Shown here: one piece after another, positions 32,442 to 44,600 of the stretch | How the letters are laid out: each line of letters opens with the position of its first letter | Numbering within the stretch: position 1 is the first letter of the stretch | NCBI GenBank assembly: GCA_950097015.1 | Contig: CATNEN010000007.1 | Span: forward strand, 12,921,001-12,985,000 | Reading direction: 5' to 3' | Length of the DNA stretch: 64,000 bases | DNA from: Macrostomum hystrix | Lineage: Eukaryota > Platyhelminthes > Macrostomidae | The notes under the pieces: generated by a model | The model's input: only the letters and a program-made list of their open reading frames with translations | The model's database searches: none | What the model was told of the DNA's origin: nothing | Position numbers and translations under genes: made by a program

Positions 32442-32596
32442 TGTTGTAAATGAATAGTAGCGAGTCAGCCAAGTTAGTATCCGAAACTTTCACGCCAAGT
32501 TGGCTCTCAGTTATTGGACTATATATATTCTGTGCCAATCGATATCAGAGGTGTACATGTACGAACTGTGTACGTGCATTAATCAACTGCACAACA
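32442..32596 (-). repeat. 5' LTR (155 bp)
   Basis: Appears identical to 27974-28128. It should contain the promoter of the element, which is transcribed to the left. Confidence 0.95.
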
Positions 32597-32820
32597 CCAC
32601 CGACCCCCGGCTGTGGTGGAAGCCACAAACCCTGCTCGGGATGCTTGCTTGATCATACTTCTGCAGTTTGCTAAAGTTGCGATTGAAGCTGGCTGTGGTG
32701 GAAGCCACATTACACCCTGCTTGGGATGATTGCTTGATCATGTTTCTGCAGTTTGCTAAAGTTGCGATTGAAGCTGGCTGTGGTGGAAGCCACATTACAC
32801 CCTGTTTGGGATGTCCACCG

Positions 32821-33943
32821 TCGTATATCCTCCGTCCTGTGAAGTCGCTGGGTGCCTGTAGAGGTTCTCGTAGTTCTTTGCATCTTCTCTTTTTTGGCAG
32901 CTTTCCTAAATTTTCGCCTTGTTCGCTTTTTCGATCGTTTCTTGTTTTTTGCTTGTGCTCGCCAGTTTTTTTTTTTTGGTTTCGATAGTCGCCGAACCCC
33001 AGGCCGACAGTCTGCGACAGTTAGACAGAGAGAAAAAAATCGCCTTTTCGGTTTCTCTTTCTCTCTTTATACAGAATGTTTGCTACATCTGCTTCAGAAG
33101 TCCTAGAATCTTGTTTATTTTTTGCTTTCGATTTAACCTTTTTGTCACATTCTCGTCGAACTACTGGCTCAATTCGCTTCATGATCGCGGTTATTTACTT
33201 CCATGACTTTCTATAATAATTTTCTATACTAATTTCTTATATTTCCAAATTTGTATTTGGTTTCCGATTTTCGAATTTCTGTTTAATAATTTTTGTTGCG
33301 AACATAAATAAAAGTTTGGCAGCCAAAGGGACGTCATAACGGAATAACGGAATTCCAAATGTACATACACTGATGTACAAACATACTCCAAAATAATCGA
33401 ATGTACAGGTATGAGCTGATAACTTAATTAATTGCCTTTGCCCAACGTATGGGCTTTTTTCATTTTCTGAACTTTCGCGCTTATTCAAACCAAGTTGAAC
33501 ATTAGATTTTAAATTGTCAAGTCCTGTTTTGTAAATTAATCTGTCCGGTTCAGCTTGTCTTTTTTTCTTCTTTTCGTTGGTTTTCTCCCTTTTCTTTGCC
33601 CCCTTTCCTTGACCGTTCTTGAGCTCGTTTCACCGTCATAGCAATTTTTGCCCAAAATGAATTGAATAATTATGTTTTTTAGTTTATATCCCAAATAATT
33701 TTCAGCATACTTACGTTTTTTTCTGCATTCCTTTATCGTGTTTGTAATACTGCAGGCTGATTGCTTTTATAAATTTGCATATTCTTTTACTCGTCAAATG
33801 TTCGTTTACATCTTTTCGTACTAATTTAAACTGTCTTGATTATAACATTTGATTAAAATCTTTATTTCTAAATAAAAGAAATTTATAAATCCCAGTTTGT
33901 TACTTCGACATAATTATCATTCAAATACAACTCCATAATTGGC
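32821..33943. other. AT-rich spacer with an old repeat
   Basis: T-rich on the plus strand. The part 33729-33870 is similar to 55852-55975 (separate entry). No gene is seen. Confidence 0.4.
33729..33870 (+). repeat. Old dispersed repeat, copy 1 (copy 2 at 55852-55975)
   Basis: Two diverged copies share in order ATCGTGTT(T)GTAATAC, GCTGAT(T/C)GCTTT, CGTCAAATGTT/TGTCAAATGTT and TTTTCGTAC(T/C)AATTTAAACTG. Both lie in intergenic DNA on the plus strand. The type is unknown. Confidence 0.65.
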
Positions 33944-33956
33944 TTAACATGCTTCT

Positions 33957-34318
33957 AAGGGGTCGGTGGCAGAGCGGTTAACGCATTTTCCTCTCACACC
34001 ACGGTCCCTAAGTTCGATTTCACGGCGAGGCCCCATTTATTTGGGGCGCAGCCGCGGAGAGAAGGCTTGGGGGCTTGTCGTGCAATTTACGCCCTTGAGG
34101 GCCAACCTCCAAGGCACAGTTCGAGTGTACACTGCCTGACGATGAGAAAGTCAGGGCAGATGTACACACCTGTGTGAGCGTATGCCTGCGTACGGTATCT
34201 GTGTGGTGTGCGTGTGTGCTCAGAAACGGGTAGAATTGCCTCCTGGCTGGCTGCAGGTCTAGTGACACTAAATAATGTGCCATTGCCCGCAGCCCTCCTG
34301 CAATTATTATGATTATTA
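33957..34318 (+). mobile_element. Complete tRNA-derived SINE with 13-bp TSD
   Basis: A 362-base element with a tRNA-like head: A box TGGCAGAGCGGTTAACGC near 33967 and B box AGTTCGATTTC near 34010. It has a ~250-base unique body and a short (ATT)n tail. It is flanked by the perfect duplication TTAACATGCTTCT (33944-33956 and 34319-34331). The head resembles Ser/Leu-type tRNAs. Transcription would be by RNA polymerase III and mobilisation by a LINE in trans. Other copies: 27615-32608 (split) and 24708-24830 (3' piece). Confidence 0.93.
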
Positions 34319-34331
34319 TTAACATGCTTCT

Positions 34332-35682
34332 TGCCTGAGCAAAATCTACTAGTCTTATACAACTACTTAACTCTATGAGCTTTCTTGCCTTTTAAGTTTA
34401 AAGTTTATAAATTATGTTACCAATCAAATCAAATACACATTTAATATGAGCAAGCCAGCCATGACCCAAATCTAATAATATTTTCGTTCACGTCTCTAAT
34501 ACAGTAATGGCATTACTAAGTATAATATAAATCTGTTTGTATTTGTATATACTATGCAGTTGTAGTTACTGTTGTACTCGACAACTCCTTATTTGCTATA
34601 AAAATGGGCATGGCCAAAATGAGTTGTCACCATCACCAAAATGCCAAAATAGGTGTCAATCTCTGTGTTCAAGCTCTTTCAGTTTTAAAATTCGGAACAG
34701 AAATGTTTATTTTTAAGCCGTGTTAAAAAATTCTTCCTATCTATACACAATTTATACATGTCTATATTTATTAGTTGTTTATTGTTTTGGGTGGTTTCTA
34801 ATGTTTTTTCTGAGTACATCTGAGTACAGCACTATAATTATTAGGCCTAGGGTAATATATCATCAACCGAACAGTGTATCTTCAAAACCGAACAAGAATT
34901 TCAACTTCTTCCTTGGTCTTGTGCAAGACAGAAACAAGCTATTGTGTTTCACAGAACAACTAATTTGAAAGTTGAAGAAATTATCTACAAGCTGAGGCAT
35001 GATGTGCAATGAAGCATTAAGAGGAAAGAAAGATATTGATGTTTCAGTAGAAATTTTTATTGCAAAAGCATACTTTTTAACAACATTTTTTCAGTATGTA
35101 CTTTAGATGAAGATTGTATGTGGTTGCTTGCCAATTAAATGACCATAAATGTAGTTATTTATAGAGCATGAAAAATGCTTTCAAATTACATAATTCATGA
35201 TAGTTCACTCCTTAAAATAAGATTAAACCACTCACTCAAATTGCAAAACCAAACATCAAATTCTCTGTTTGGTTTGAAGATACATGAAAATCATTGTTTG
35301 GTTTTAGATAAAAAGCAGGAATAACTTTTTTCTATTTGATAAAATAGCAAAAGCAGATATTTTTTAGAAAGATGTAACTGTTTTCTATAACTTGGCTTTT
35401 CATTTATCATCATATCTTAAATAGAAAATCTGTAGCTTAGGTTTGAAGTTAAAAAAATACACATTCTTGTTTGGTTGATTATCCTACTTGTTTATGGTGG
35501 CCCTGATATAAATAAACAAACTGAAATAAACAATAATATTTTACTAAATATAATAATAGGGCCTAGTAGGCCTATTTCGTTTAAATCTATATATATTCTG
35601 TACCTATATTCTATATATATTGTCTTATCTAGTTAGTTAACTTATGTTTTTTGTTTTTTTTTAAAATTAGCTTGATACCAGG
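34332..35682. other. AT-rich spacer
   Basis: No coding frame. Several short ACCAAAC/GTTTGGT motifs on both strands at 34860-35480 hint at a decayed inverted-repeat element, but no ends could be defined. Confidence 0.35.
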
Positions 35683-35690
35683 AGTGCAAT

Positions 35691-35862
35691 CAGTGGCGTA
35701 TGCTGGAATTTAGTTTGGGGGGATAACCAGCAGAAATATAACCATACCGGACTAAATAATGTCCTCTAGGGCTCTAGGAATTGACTAAGTACAATAAGTA
35801 CATGGGAAATTTTGGGAAATAGGGGGATATATCCCTGTATCCCCCCCTAGCATATGCCCCTG
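35691..35862. mobile_element. hAT-like MITE, 172 bp
   Basis: Ends CAGTGGCGTATGCT and (inverse) CAGGGGCATATGCTA form imperfect terminal inverted repeats. The element is flanked by a perfect 8-base duplication AGTGCAAT (35683-35690, 35863-35870). CAG-type ends with an 8-bp TSD are characteristic of hAT elements. No ORF. Confidence 0.88.
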
Positions 35863-35870
35863 AGTGCAAT

Positions 35871-37067
35871 TTAGAGACACTGTCTTTAACAATTGACCAC
35901 CCATACTTGGCTTGATAGTTCTAAAGAGCTTATATAAAAACAATAATATTGCTTTTTATTACAAAATAGTTAACAAGTGAAACTATTGATTGATTTATAT
36001 TTTTAGGCCTACCTAAACAACAACAAGGTTGGCAGCCACAAAGTTGCAAATGCAACAGTCAGAGGCAACATCAGATAGTGTGTTTCAGCGCCAATCACCA
36101 AACTATATCTAACACATTGGCAATGTTGGGCACCCTGGCATCTTAAAAATGCAATGGATGTATCTATAAGTCAGTGGAAAGAACACTTTTTTGAGCAAAT
36201 AATTTTGTTGGGACTCGGCATGCCAGATAGCAAATAGAAAGTAAAAAAGCTTCAAATGTTAGATATAGAAACCAACAACTTGACAATGACAAAGTCATTT
36301 TAGATGTTTATTTGCTTGTCACACATTTTTTGAAAGTGCACTTTCATACACTCACAGCAACACATGTCAGATTAAAATCATGCAAAGCTAGTGAGATGGG
36401 TGGTGCTGCTTATCCCAAACAAGTGAATCTCAACCAGGTGTTTCTTGAGCCATCTATGCTAGTGCTCTGTCATGTCATCTGTGCTAGATGTATTTTGCCT
36501 ATATCTCTCTCAATTCTATATCTTCTTTAGAACAATCTAGTTAAGGACCTTGTCTGATACTCCTAATAATTTAAAGTTTTTAACTCCATCTGAAAATTTT
36601 AGGTGTAAATTCAGCTAGATGCTGCTTTGTAATTAATTAGCTATCATTTCTGCAGCAGGTCCCATGTTGAAAATTTAAACTTCTCAAACAATAAGTTTAA
36701 GATTTAAAGGTTTAAGTTTAAAGGCCAACTTGCAAGCTATTTAGCAAAGCTACTTCTAAAGCCATCCATACCATTGAATGCAACAAGTTAGTTCAGCATC
36801 GAGAAAAGCCGTGTGCTTTGATTTTCCTTGGATGTTGCTACCTAAATTGAAATCTGTTTGCCAAAATCTGTTGTAAAATATCAAGCATCAAACAGTTCAA
36901 CATATTGGATGTTGCTTAATAGTCTATTATGATTATACACTTATGCAGCTGGTGATAAGCTCAAGGTTGAAGCGAGGAAGAGGTCATACAAATTAAGGAT
37001 CAGGATTTATCGGCCTCGATCACTGAGTAAAACAGACACCTAATCCTAACCATTGATTCCAGCCATC
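35871..37067. other. Spacer upstream of RRS1
   Basis: AT-rich, 1.2 kb, no supported feature except an acceptor-like sequence (ATTGATTCCAG, ending about 37062) six bases before the RRS1 ATG. Confidence 0.4.
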
Positions 37068-38230
37068 ATGTCAGTCCTACCAACCAGTGTGCCACCCGGC
37101 TTCGACCTCGGCCTGCTGCTCATCAGCAACCCCAATCCGTTAGACTCCGCGTCTGTAAGAGGCCAAGAACTCGAGCCCTACCTGGCCGCAGTGGCCCGCG
37201 AGAATGCGCAGTCGCTGCTGTCCGAGATCTGGCAGCGGCTGCCAGCCGAGCGCGTGGAGGACGCGGTGGTCGCGGCGCTGCCTCCACCCGTCACGTCGCT
37301 GCCGCGTGAGAAGCCACCACCGAAGCCGAAGCCGACGAGCCGCTGGGAGGAGTTCGCTCGGCTCAAGGGCATCCGCAAGGCCAAGAAGGAGAGCGCCGTC
37401 TGGGACGAGGCCTCTGGCGAGTGGCGGCCCCGCTGGGGCTACGGGCGCGCCGGCGACCCCGGCAAGGAGTGGCTGGTGGAGGTGCCGGCCTCGGCTGACC
37501 CCAATGAAGACCAGTTCGCCCGGCTCAAGCAGGAGAAGCGGGAGCGGGTGGCCAAGAATGAGCTGCAGCGGCTCAAGAACATCAGCCGAAATCTGCGCCT
37601 GGGCGGTACTCTGCCTGCGCTTAGCGGCGTTGGCAGCGACGGCAAGGCTGGTGGCGCCTCCAGCAAAGAGCTGAAGCGAACCCTCGTTGTGGCCAAGCGT
37701 TCGGACGCTTCAATTGGACAGTTCTCGGCCAAGGTGGCCGGGGAGAAGGTGCGAATAAATAAATAAATCAGTTTATTTAGTTCAATAATGTTTGTTATAG
37801 CTGTCAGAGTTGCCTGGTTAGCATTTCCCTCGCCATCTTCTCCATTCAGGTGGGTCACCTGCAGGGCAGGCGGCGGCAGTTCCTGCCCAACACTGGCTCT
37901 CTCACAGCAGAGCGGGGCATGCAGGAGCAGGTGCTGAAGGAGCTGGCCGCCCGTCGAGCTGATCCGCTTAACACAGAGCGGGCCGTCAACCGGTTGCAGC
38001 AGGAGCGGGAGAAGTCCGGACTCGGCAATGCCGACACAGCCGACGGCGGGCGGAGGCGGCCGCAGAAGAAAAAGACGATGGGCAAAGTGGCCACCGAGGG
38101 TGGCAAGTCAAGGCGGCAGAACGTGCGCGACAGCAAGAGCCGAAAGTATAAAAAGGCGGCGGCCAGCGGGCGGGCCAAACAGAAGATGAAGTCGCTGATG
38201 AAATCCAAAACCCTCGGCAAGCGAAAGTGA
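37068..38230 (+). CDS. RRS1: Ribosome biogenesis regulatory protein RRS1
   Basis: Two exons, 37068-37748 and 37850-38230, phase 0, 353 residues (human 365). Family landmarks in order: FDLGLLLISNPNPLD, NAQSLLSEIWQRLPAERVEDAVV with following LP, the core TSRWEEFARLKGIRKAKKES, VWDEASGEWRPRWGYGRA, KEWLVEVPASADPNEDQFARL, and a long Lys/Arg-rich nucleolar-type tail. RRS1 works with RPF2 to bring the 5S RNP (5S rRNA, uL18, uL5) into pre-60S particles in the nucleolus. The first ATG of the conserved frame is used; an acceptor-like CCAG lies just upstream. Exon GC content is far above the flanks. Confidence 0.95.
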
Positions 38231-38605
38231 CCTATTGACTGACATTTTTAAAGTGCATTTTGCTGTCTTACTTGTCAACTATTGCTGAAATTCTAAGCCC
38301 TGTCAAATGTCTGCGCAGCTTCTCAGAGGATGCCATCGGGAGAATTATACGCTGTTCTGCTTGCACTGAATTAAGACTTTGAGTTTTTTGCAACAAATTC
38401 TTTTTCTCCAAGGCTCTCTAGCAAACAAGCCTGAGCTAGGCAAGGGTCATTCAGAAAGATCATTTCTGCACTGCAGTGTGACTACACTGTGTGACTCCAG
38501 TTTAGTACTGCCATTCTGAAATGCTAGAAAATAGACCAATGCACTTTCATTAACAAGCAAACTGAATGGCATTCCAGCCACTGACAGACCCCGGCTGCGG
38601 TGGTC

Positions 38606-41600
38606 ATGAGTACAGACAAACCAGTCGGTCCGCTGACCGTCACCTGCGTGAAGAACCTGACGGACAAACTCTATGACAAACGAAAAACTGCTGCAATGGA
38701 TATTGAGAGGTAGCTGGCAGTTAATCATGCAATCAACTTGTCACAAACTGAATTGAAGGCCCAGCTTGTCTTTCATGTAATTAACTTGTCACAGACTGAA
38801 TTGAAGGCCCAGCTTGTCTATCATGCAATCAACTTCTGTCACAGACTGAATTGAAGGCCCAGCTTGTCTTTCATGTAATTAACTTGTCACAGACTGAATT
38901 GAAGGCCCAGCTTGTCTATCATGTAATCAACTTGTCACAGACTGAATTGAAGGCCCAGCTTGTCTATCATGTAATCAACTTCTGTCACAGACTGAATTGA
39001 AGGCCCAGCTTGTCTATCATGTAATCAACTTGTCACAGACTGAATTGAAGGCCCAGCTTGTCTATCATGTAATCAACTTGTCACAGACTGAATTGAAGGC
39101 CCAGCTTGTCTATCATGTAATCAACTTGTCACAGACTGAATTGAAGGCCCAGCTTGTCTATCATGTAATTAACTTGTCACAGACTGAATTGAAGGCCCAG
39201 CTTGTCTATCATGCAATCAACTTCTGTCACAGACTGAATTGAAGGCCCAGCTTGTCTATCATGTAATCAACTTCTGTCACAGACTGAATTGAAGGCCCAG
39301 CTTGTCTATCATGTAATCAACTTCTGTCACAGACTGAATTGAAGGCCCAGCTTGTCTATCATGTAATCAACTTCTGTCACAGACTGAATTGAAGGCCCAG
39401 CTTGTCTATCATGTAATCAACTTGTCACAGACTGAATTGAAGGCCCAGCTTTTCTATCATGTAATCAACTTGTCACAGACTGAATTGAAGGCCCAGCTTG
39501 TCTATCATGTAATCAACTTCTGTCACAGACTGAATTGAAGGCCCAGCTTGTCTATCATGTAATCAACTTGTCACAGACTGAATTGAAGGCCCAGCTTGTC
39601 TATCATGTAATCAACTTCTGTCACAGACTGAATTGAAGGCCCAGCTTGTCTATCATGTAATCAACTTCTGTCACAGACTGAATTGAAGGCCCAGCTTGTC
39701 TATCATGTAATCAACTTCTGTCACAGACTGAATTGAAGGCCCAGCTTGTCTATCATGCAATCAACTTCTGTCACAGACTGAATTGAAGGCCCAGCTTGTC
39801 TATCATGTAATCAACTTCTGTCACAGACTGAATTGAAGGCCCAGCTTGTCTATCATGTAATCAACTTCTGTCACAGACTGAATTGAAGGCCCAGCTTGTC
39901 TATCATGTAATCAACTTCTGTCACAGACTGAATTGAAGGCCCAGCTTGTCTATCATGCCATCAACTTCTGTCACAGACTGAATTGAAGGCCCAGCTTGTC
40001 TATCATGTAATCAACTTCTGTAACAGACTGAATTGAAGGCCCAGCTTGTCTATCATGTAATCAACTTCTGTCACAGACTGAATTGAAGGCCCAGCTTGTC
40101 TATCATGTAATCAACTTCTGTAACAGACTGAATTGAAGGCCCAGCTTGTCTATCATGTAATCAACTTCTGTCACAGACTGAATTGAAGGCCCAGCTTGTC
40201 TATCATGTAATCAACTTCTGTAACAGACTGAATTGAAGGCCCAGCTTGTCTATCATGTAATCAACTTGTCACAGACTGAATTGAAGGCCCAGCTTGTCTA
40301 TCATGCAATCAACTTCTGTCACAGACTGAATTGAAGGCCCAGCTTGTCTATCATGTAATCAACTTCTGTCACAGACTGAATTGAAGGCCCAGCTTGTCTA
40401 TCATGTAATCAACTTCTGTCACAGACTGAATTGAAGGCCCAGCTTGTCTATCATGTAATCAACTTCTGTCACAGACTGAATTGAAGGCCCGGCTTGTCTA
40501 TCATGTAATCAACTTCTGTCACAGACTGAATTGAAGGCCCAGCTTGTCTATCATGCCATCAACTTCTGTCACAGACTGAATTGAAGGCCCAGCTTGTCTA
40601 TCATGTAATCAACTTCTGTCACAGACTCAATTGAAGGCCCAGCTTGTCTATCATGTAATCAACTTCTGTCACAGACTGAATTGAAGGCCCAGCTTGTCTA
40701 TCATGCCATCAACTTCTGTCACAGACTGAATTGAAGGCCCAGCTTGTCTATCATGTAATCAACTTCTGTCACAGACTCAATTGAAGGCCCAGCTTGTCTA
40801 TCATGTAATCAACTTCTGTCACAGACTGAATTGAAGGCCCAGCTTGTCTATCATGCCCTTTGAACCAATTCTATAATGCATGGGTTCGTTACTAAGCTTA
40901 TCTACCGGGTGGTCCTTTCAGTAGCCTTATACTCGGTTCGATAGCTTATGCTCTGATATTAACAGTAGAACTACCAATGTCGAGGCTTGATCAGTGAAAG
41001 TAGAGGAATTCGCTTTAGGGACTCCATTGCCAGCTGGAGGCACCCTGCTGACGGTGCTGACGGCGTCGGGGTGGTGACTGATTGGTTGACGGACTACACT
41101 GTAATTCAAAGAGGTCCGAAAAAGGGTCCGCAAAGGGTCCGAATTCTAAGGTCCGCAGCGTCGATATATACGGACCTTTAAGGGTCCATATTGTAAGACG
41201 TCCGAATTGAAAGGTCCATATTGCAGGTCCGGTAAGGGTCCGAATTCTAAGGTCCGCAGCGTCGATATATACGGACCTTTAAGGGTCCATATTCTAAGAG
41301 GTCCGAATTGATAGGTCCAAATTTCAGGTCCAGAAGAGGTCCGAAATGTAGGTCCTAACATCTATAAATAAATAATCCATCATGTCAGTCAAAATGTCTC
41401 TGCTTGAATGACAAATTTAATACACAAGTGAAAACCAGAAATTTGTTGTCACAATGTATACAATGCATGCTCAAGACATTTTGAAACTCTCAAAACTGCA
41501 TAACTTCAAAAAGAATGAGGAAAGTGCACCATGGAATTTTGTTTGCGACGTTATCTTTCATCTTAGTTATCCTTGAATGGTATAGTCAATTGAAATTAGA

Positions 41601-44600
41601 AAACGCACAGTGTATTCGTCGTAAGTGTGTGTTTAATAATAGTCTAAAAAAGCTAGTACACAGGATAAGTACACAGACTAAGCAGCATAAGTACACAGAC
41701 AAAACAGCACAAGTGGATAGAAAAACCAGCATGAGTACACAAAAAAGCAGCATTAGTACATTATATAATAAACAGCATAAGTACACATAATGAACAGCAT
41801 TAGCACACAGACTAAGCAATATACATACAAAATGATGATTAAGCATTACATATGTAGCAACTGATTAAGCAGCACCCCTCTTCTTCCATTAATAAGAGAA
41901 CTAAACGCATTCATACCAAAGTCTGCTGAGCCCCCCCCCCATGAGACACCATTCCATATCTGATCCTTACTACAAATTTCTGGGAAAAGTGTTGAAGACT
42001 TAGTAATCAAGTACTTCATGACATAGTCAGCTTAGATGGAAACCAAAGACCAAATGTGTGCCTTGCCTTCCAAGGAGACAAAAGCAACAGGGAACTTAGA
42101 GTGCAGCGCATAGTCGTTGTCATAGTCAAGCCACCAGATGTATACAGTTAACGAAAGGCAGCGATGACAGTTTTGGCAGCCAGACACGACACTGCAGACC
42201 TTCGGCGAAGACTCGACAACACTTCCACTGTCTCCAGGAAGGGTTCCAGAAGAGGGACGTGCTGCAGATTAAATGCGATGTACACGATAATAAACACGAT
42301 GACGGAGTCAGCATTGCTGTCGAAAAAGAGACTCGCTCCATTCACAAACACGCCACGCCAGTCTGCGCCGTCCTTTAGAATCCTCACTGGAAGCTCGTTG
42401 CTGAAGATCTTCTCTGGGTCGATCCTCAAACGACCGAGAAGTAAGCAGACAGCCAAAGGCAACTTATCCTCAACGGAATCAACATCATCCAGGTACTTCT
42501 TACATAGCTTGTAATTCTTCATGTTTTTGCGCTTGTCGTAGATGCTGAGAAGAGCGCCTGTCACGTTGGTACGAATGTCAGAAGGACTGGGTGGAAGTAC
42601 GTAGTCCGTCTTATTCTTGCTGTATGCTGCAAGCATCAGAAAAGCCTCTTGCTCGATGACGGGCGCAAAATTGAGTGGCTTGTAGAGTTGAACCTCCTCA
42701 GCGACAGTTAGATCCTGACATCTAATCATCCTAACTGCAAACAGTGACTCCATTTCCTTCAAAACCTCAAGCATCGCGAATGTGTGGCAGTCTCGGTTTA
42801 TCTTCTCCCGCCGAGCCTCGTGAAAGTCGGGCACATCGATTCCACAATCCCCAAAGTCCACACTTTTAGCCATGGCACTCTGTGCATCATCATCATTACA
42901 CTTACGACGCTTGCAAGCCGGCTGGTCTTGGTTGTTGTCCGCATCTCCGTCCTCTCTCTCTCTCTCTCTCTACTGGCCCCTCGGCCAAAGGCCATACAGG
43001 GGGCGCGCCAGCGCGCCCGTTGCCTCCAGGAAATCCAGCACCCTCTCCGGGTGCTCCTGCAGCAGGGACATCGAGCCGATGCCTTCAAAGCAGCGGCGCT
43101 CCTCCTCCCATCTCGGGCAGTCCAGCAGGAAGTGTTCCGTGTTCTCGACCGGGGCTTGGCAATGTGGGCAGACCGGGCTCTCCACGCGGCCCCAGCGGTG
43201 TAGGGTGTCCCGAAGGAAAGGGGCCCGGTTGGCCCGCAGCTGATAAAGGGCCACTTCCTGGTCCCGCCGCCTCCTGTTGCTTGGCGGCAGTGGCCTGCCC
43301 CCGCAGCGCCGGTGAGGGTGCTCCGCCGGAACCTCAGCCTCGTACTGGGCTTTGGCCCGGACGACGCTCTGCCGCCGGACCGCAGCCTGAATGGCACCTG
43401 CTGAAGCCCGGGCGCCTTCCTGAGGCAGCGCGCAGCCTTCCCGGGCCAGCGAGTCGGCTTCCTCGTTCAGGTGCAGACCCGCATGTCCCGGGATCCAGAT
43501 GACTGTGAGCCGGTGTTTTTCAGCCAGCTGGTGCAGCAGGGCCACTGCCTGTGCCGCCCCATGGTCGTCCTGACACCGCTCCGGGCGCTGCAGCTTCTCG
43601 AAGAGCGCGCGGGAGTCGAAGAGCAGCCAGATGGTACGATGGGTCTGCCCCTCCAGCAACTCCCACGCCGCCTGCAGCCCCGCCGCTGCCGCCGCCGCCT
43701 CTGCAGATGTTGAGCACGTGAGGCGCCCTGTCGCGACTGACCCGTTGACATCCGGGCCCGGTGCCCGCCGCCGGATCACGTAGCCGCCTCCCCCGTTCCG
43801 GACTCCTTCCTCCGCTGCCCCGTCCGTCCAAATTTGCAGGTCAGGCGGGTCCTTCTGGTGCAGGTTGTCCAGAGTGATCAGGGCTTCCTGCCTCCGCCGC
43901 CACTCCGGGTCCTCCCTCTTCGTGTTGGGCGTGCAGACAAACGACACTGCCGTACCCCTCCACGGCCTCGGCAGCATGGTCACAGGCACCCGCTCCTCGG
44001 GATTATCGGCACTCCTCCTGCAGCCACAACCCCTCAACACTTGCTTGGCGGTATCCCTCCAGCTGGGCCGCAAACCCCCGCCTCGCGCCTTCAGCCTGCG
44101 CGCCGTGCATGGCTCCTGGGCCAGGCCTCCGAGCGGGTGGGCAGCCGGGAACTGCCGGCACCTGGTGAGCAGCGCAGCAGCCTTCTCCTCGCAGATGTTA
44201 AGCGCTCTCTTCACTTGCTGCTGCTCCGGTCGTCTCTCGCCGCCTCTCGGCGGCCCGGGGTTCGACTCAATGTCCCCCGACAGCAGGAGCCGGCGGCGCG
44301 CCCAGTCGGGGTTGGACGCCCGCCCACCCGAAAACCCGACCAGCGGGCGTGGGTGCTGGCGCTGCAGGCAGCACCAGGGGGTGGAAGCACTTGGCGCGGC
44401 TCTGTGCCGCGACGCCGGTCCCCACGAGAAGGGGGCTTCCTTGACCACAGGCCGGTCTCTCCGACCCGTTGCTCGTTGAGCAGGCGCATCTCCGTCCTCG
44501 TTACCGCCATCGTCGTCGCTCTCCTTGTCATCTTCGTCACTCTCCTTGTCCTGTTCGTCGCTCTCCTTGTCCTGTTCGTCGCTCTCCTTGTTCTTGGTCT

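Larger units (their letters stand above)
27974..32596 (-). mobile_element. Gypsy-type LTR retrotransposon, apparently intact
   Basis: Two 155-base LTRs (27974-28128 and 32442-32596) appear identical; they start TGTTGT and end ACAACA. A 5-base TSD CCACC flanks the element (27969-27973, 32597-32601). On the minus strand, a candidate primer-binding site TGGCATCGCAAGC follows the 5' LTR (about 32440). A polypurine tract (AAAGGGAAGGTGAA, about 28129-28142) precedes the 3' LTR. Identical LTRs and one full-length ORF indicate a very recent insertion. It sits inside a SINE. Confidence 0.96.
27615..32608 (-). mobile_element. tRNA-derived SINE split by an LTR retrotransposon
   Basis: The minus-strand SINE has its 3' (ATT)n tail at 27615 and its tRNA-like head at 27900-27973, and continues after the LTR element at 32602-32608. 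The head reads TGGCAGAGCGGTTAACGC (A box) and AGTTCGATTCC (B box) on the minus strand. The SINE as a whole is flanked by a 12-base duplication GGCTGTGGTGGA (27603-27614 and 32609-32620) of the 84-bp repeat. It is the same family as 33957-34318. Confidence 0.87.
27578..32820 (+). repeat. 84-bp tandem repeat, split by nested insertions
   Basis: A unit beginning TTTGCTAAAGTTGCGATTGA and continuing with AGCTGGCTGTGGTGGAAGCC occurs partially at 27578-27614 and about two and a half times at 32609-32820. The break coincides with the TSD of the SINE. The original array was one block. Confidence 0.8.

Noticed and set aside
33957-34030. Functional tRNA gene
   Set aside because: A and B boxes are present but the acceptor stem does not pair and the sequence continues into a SINE body with TSD.
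34840-35510. Possible TIR element with ACCAAAC/GTTTGGT ends
   Set aside because: Inverted similarity is patchy and no matching target duplication could be found.
38715-40858. CRISPR-like appearance of regularly spaced repeats
   Set aside because: Units are contiguous with no unique spacers, and the genome is eukaryotic; this is a satellite.
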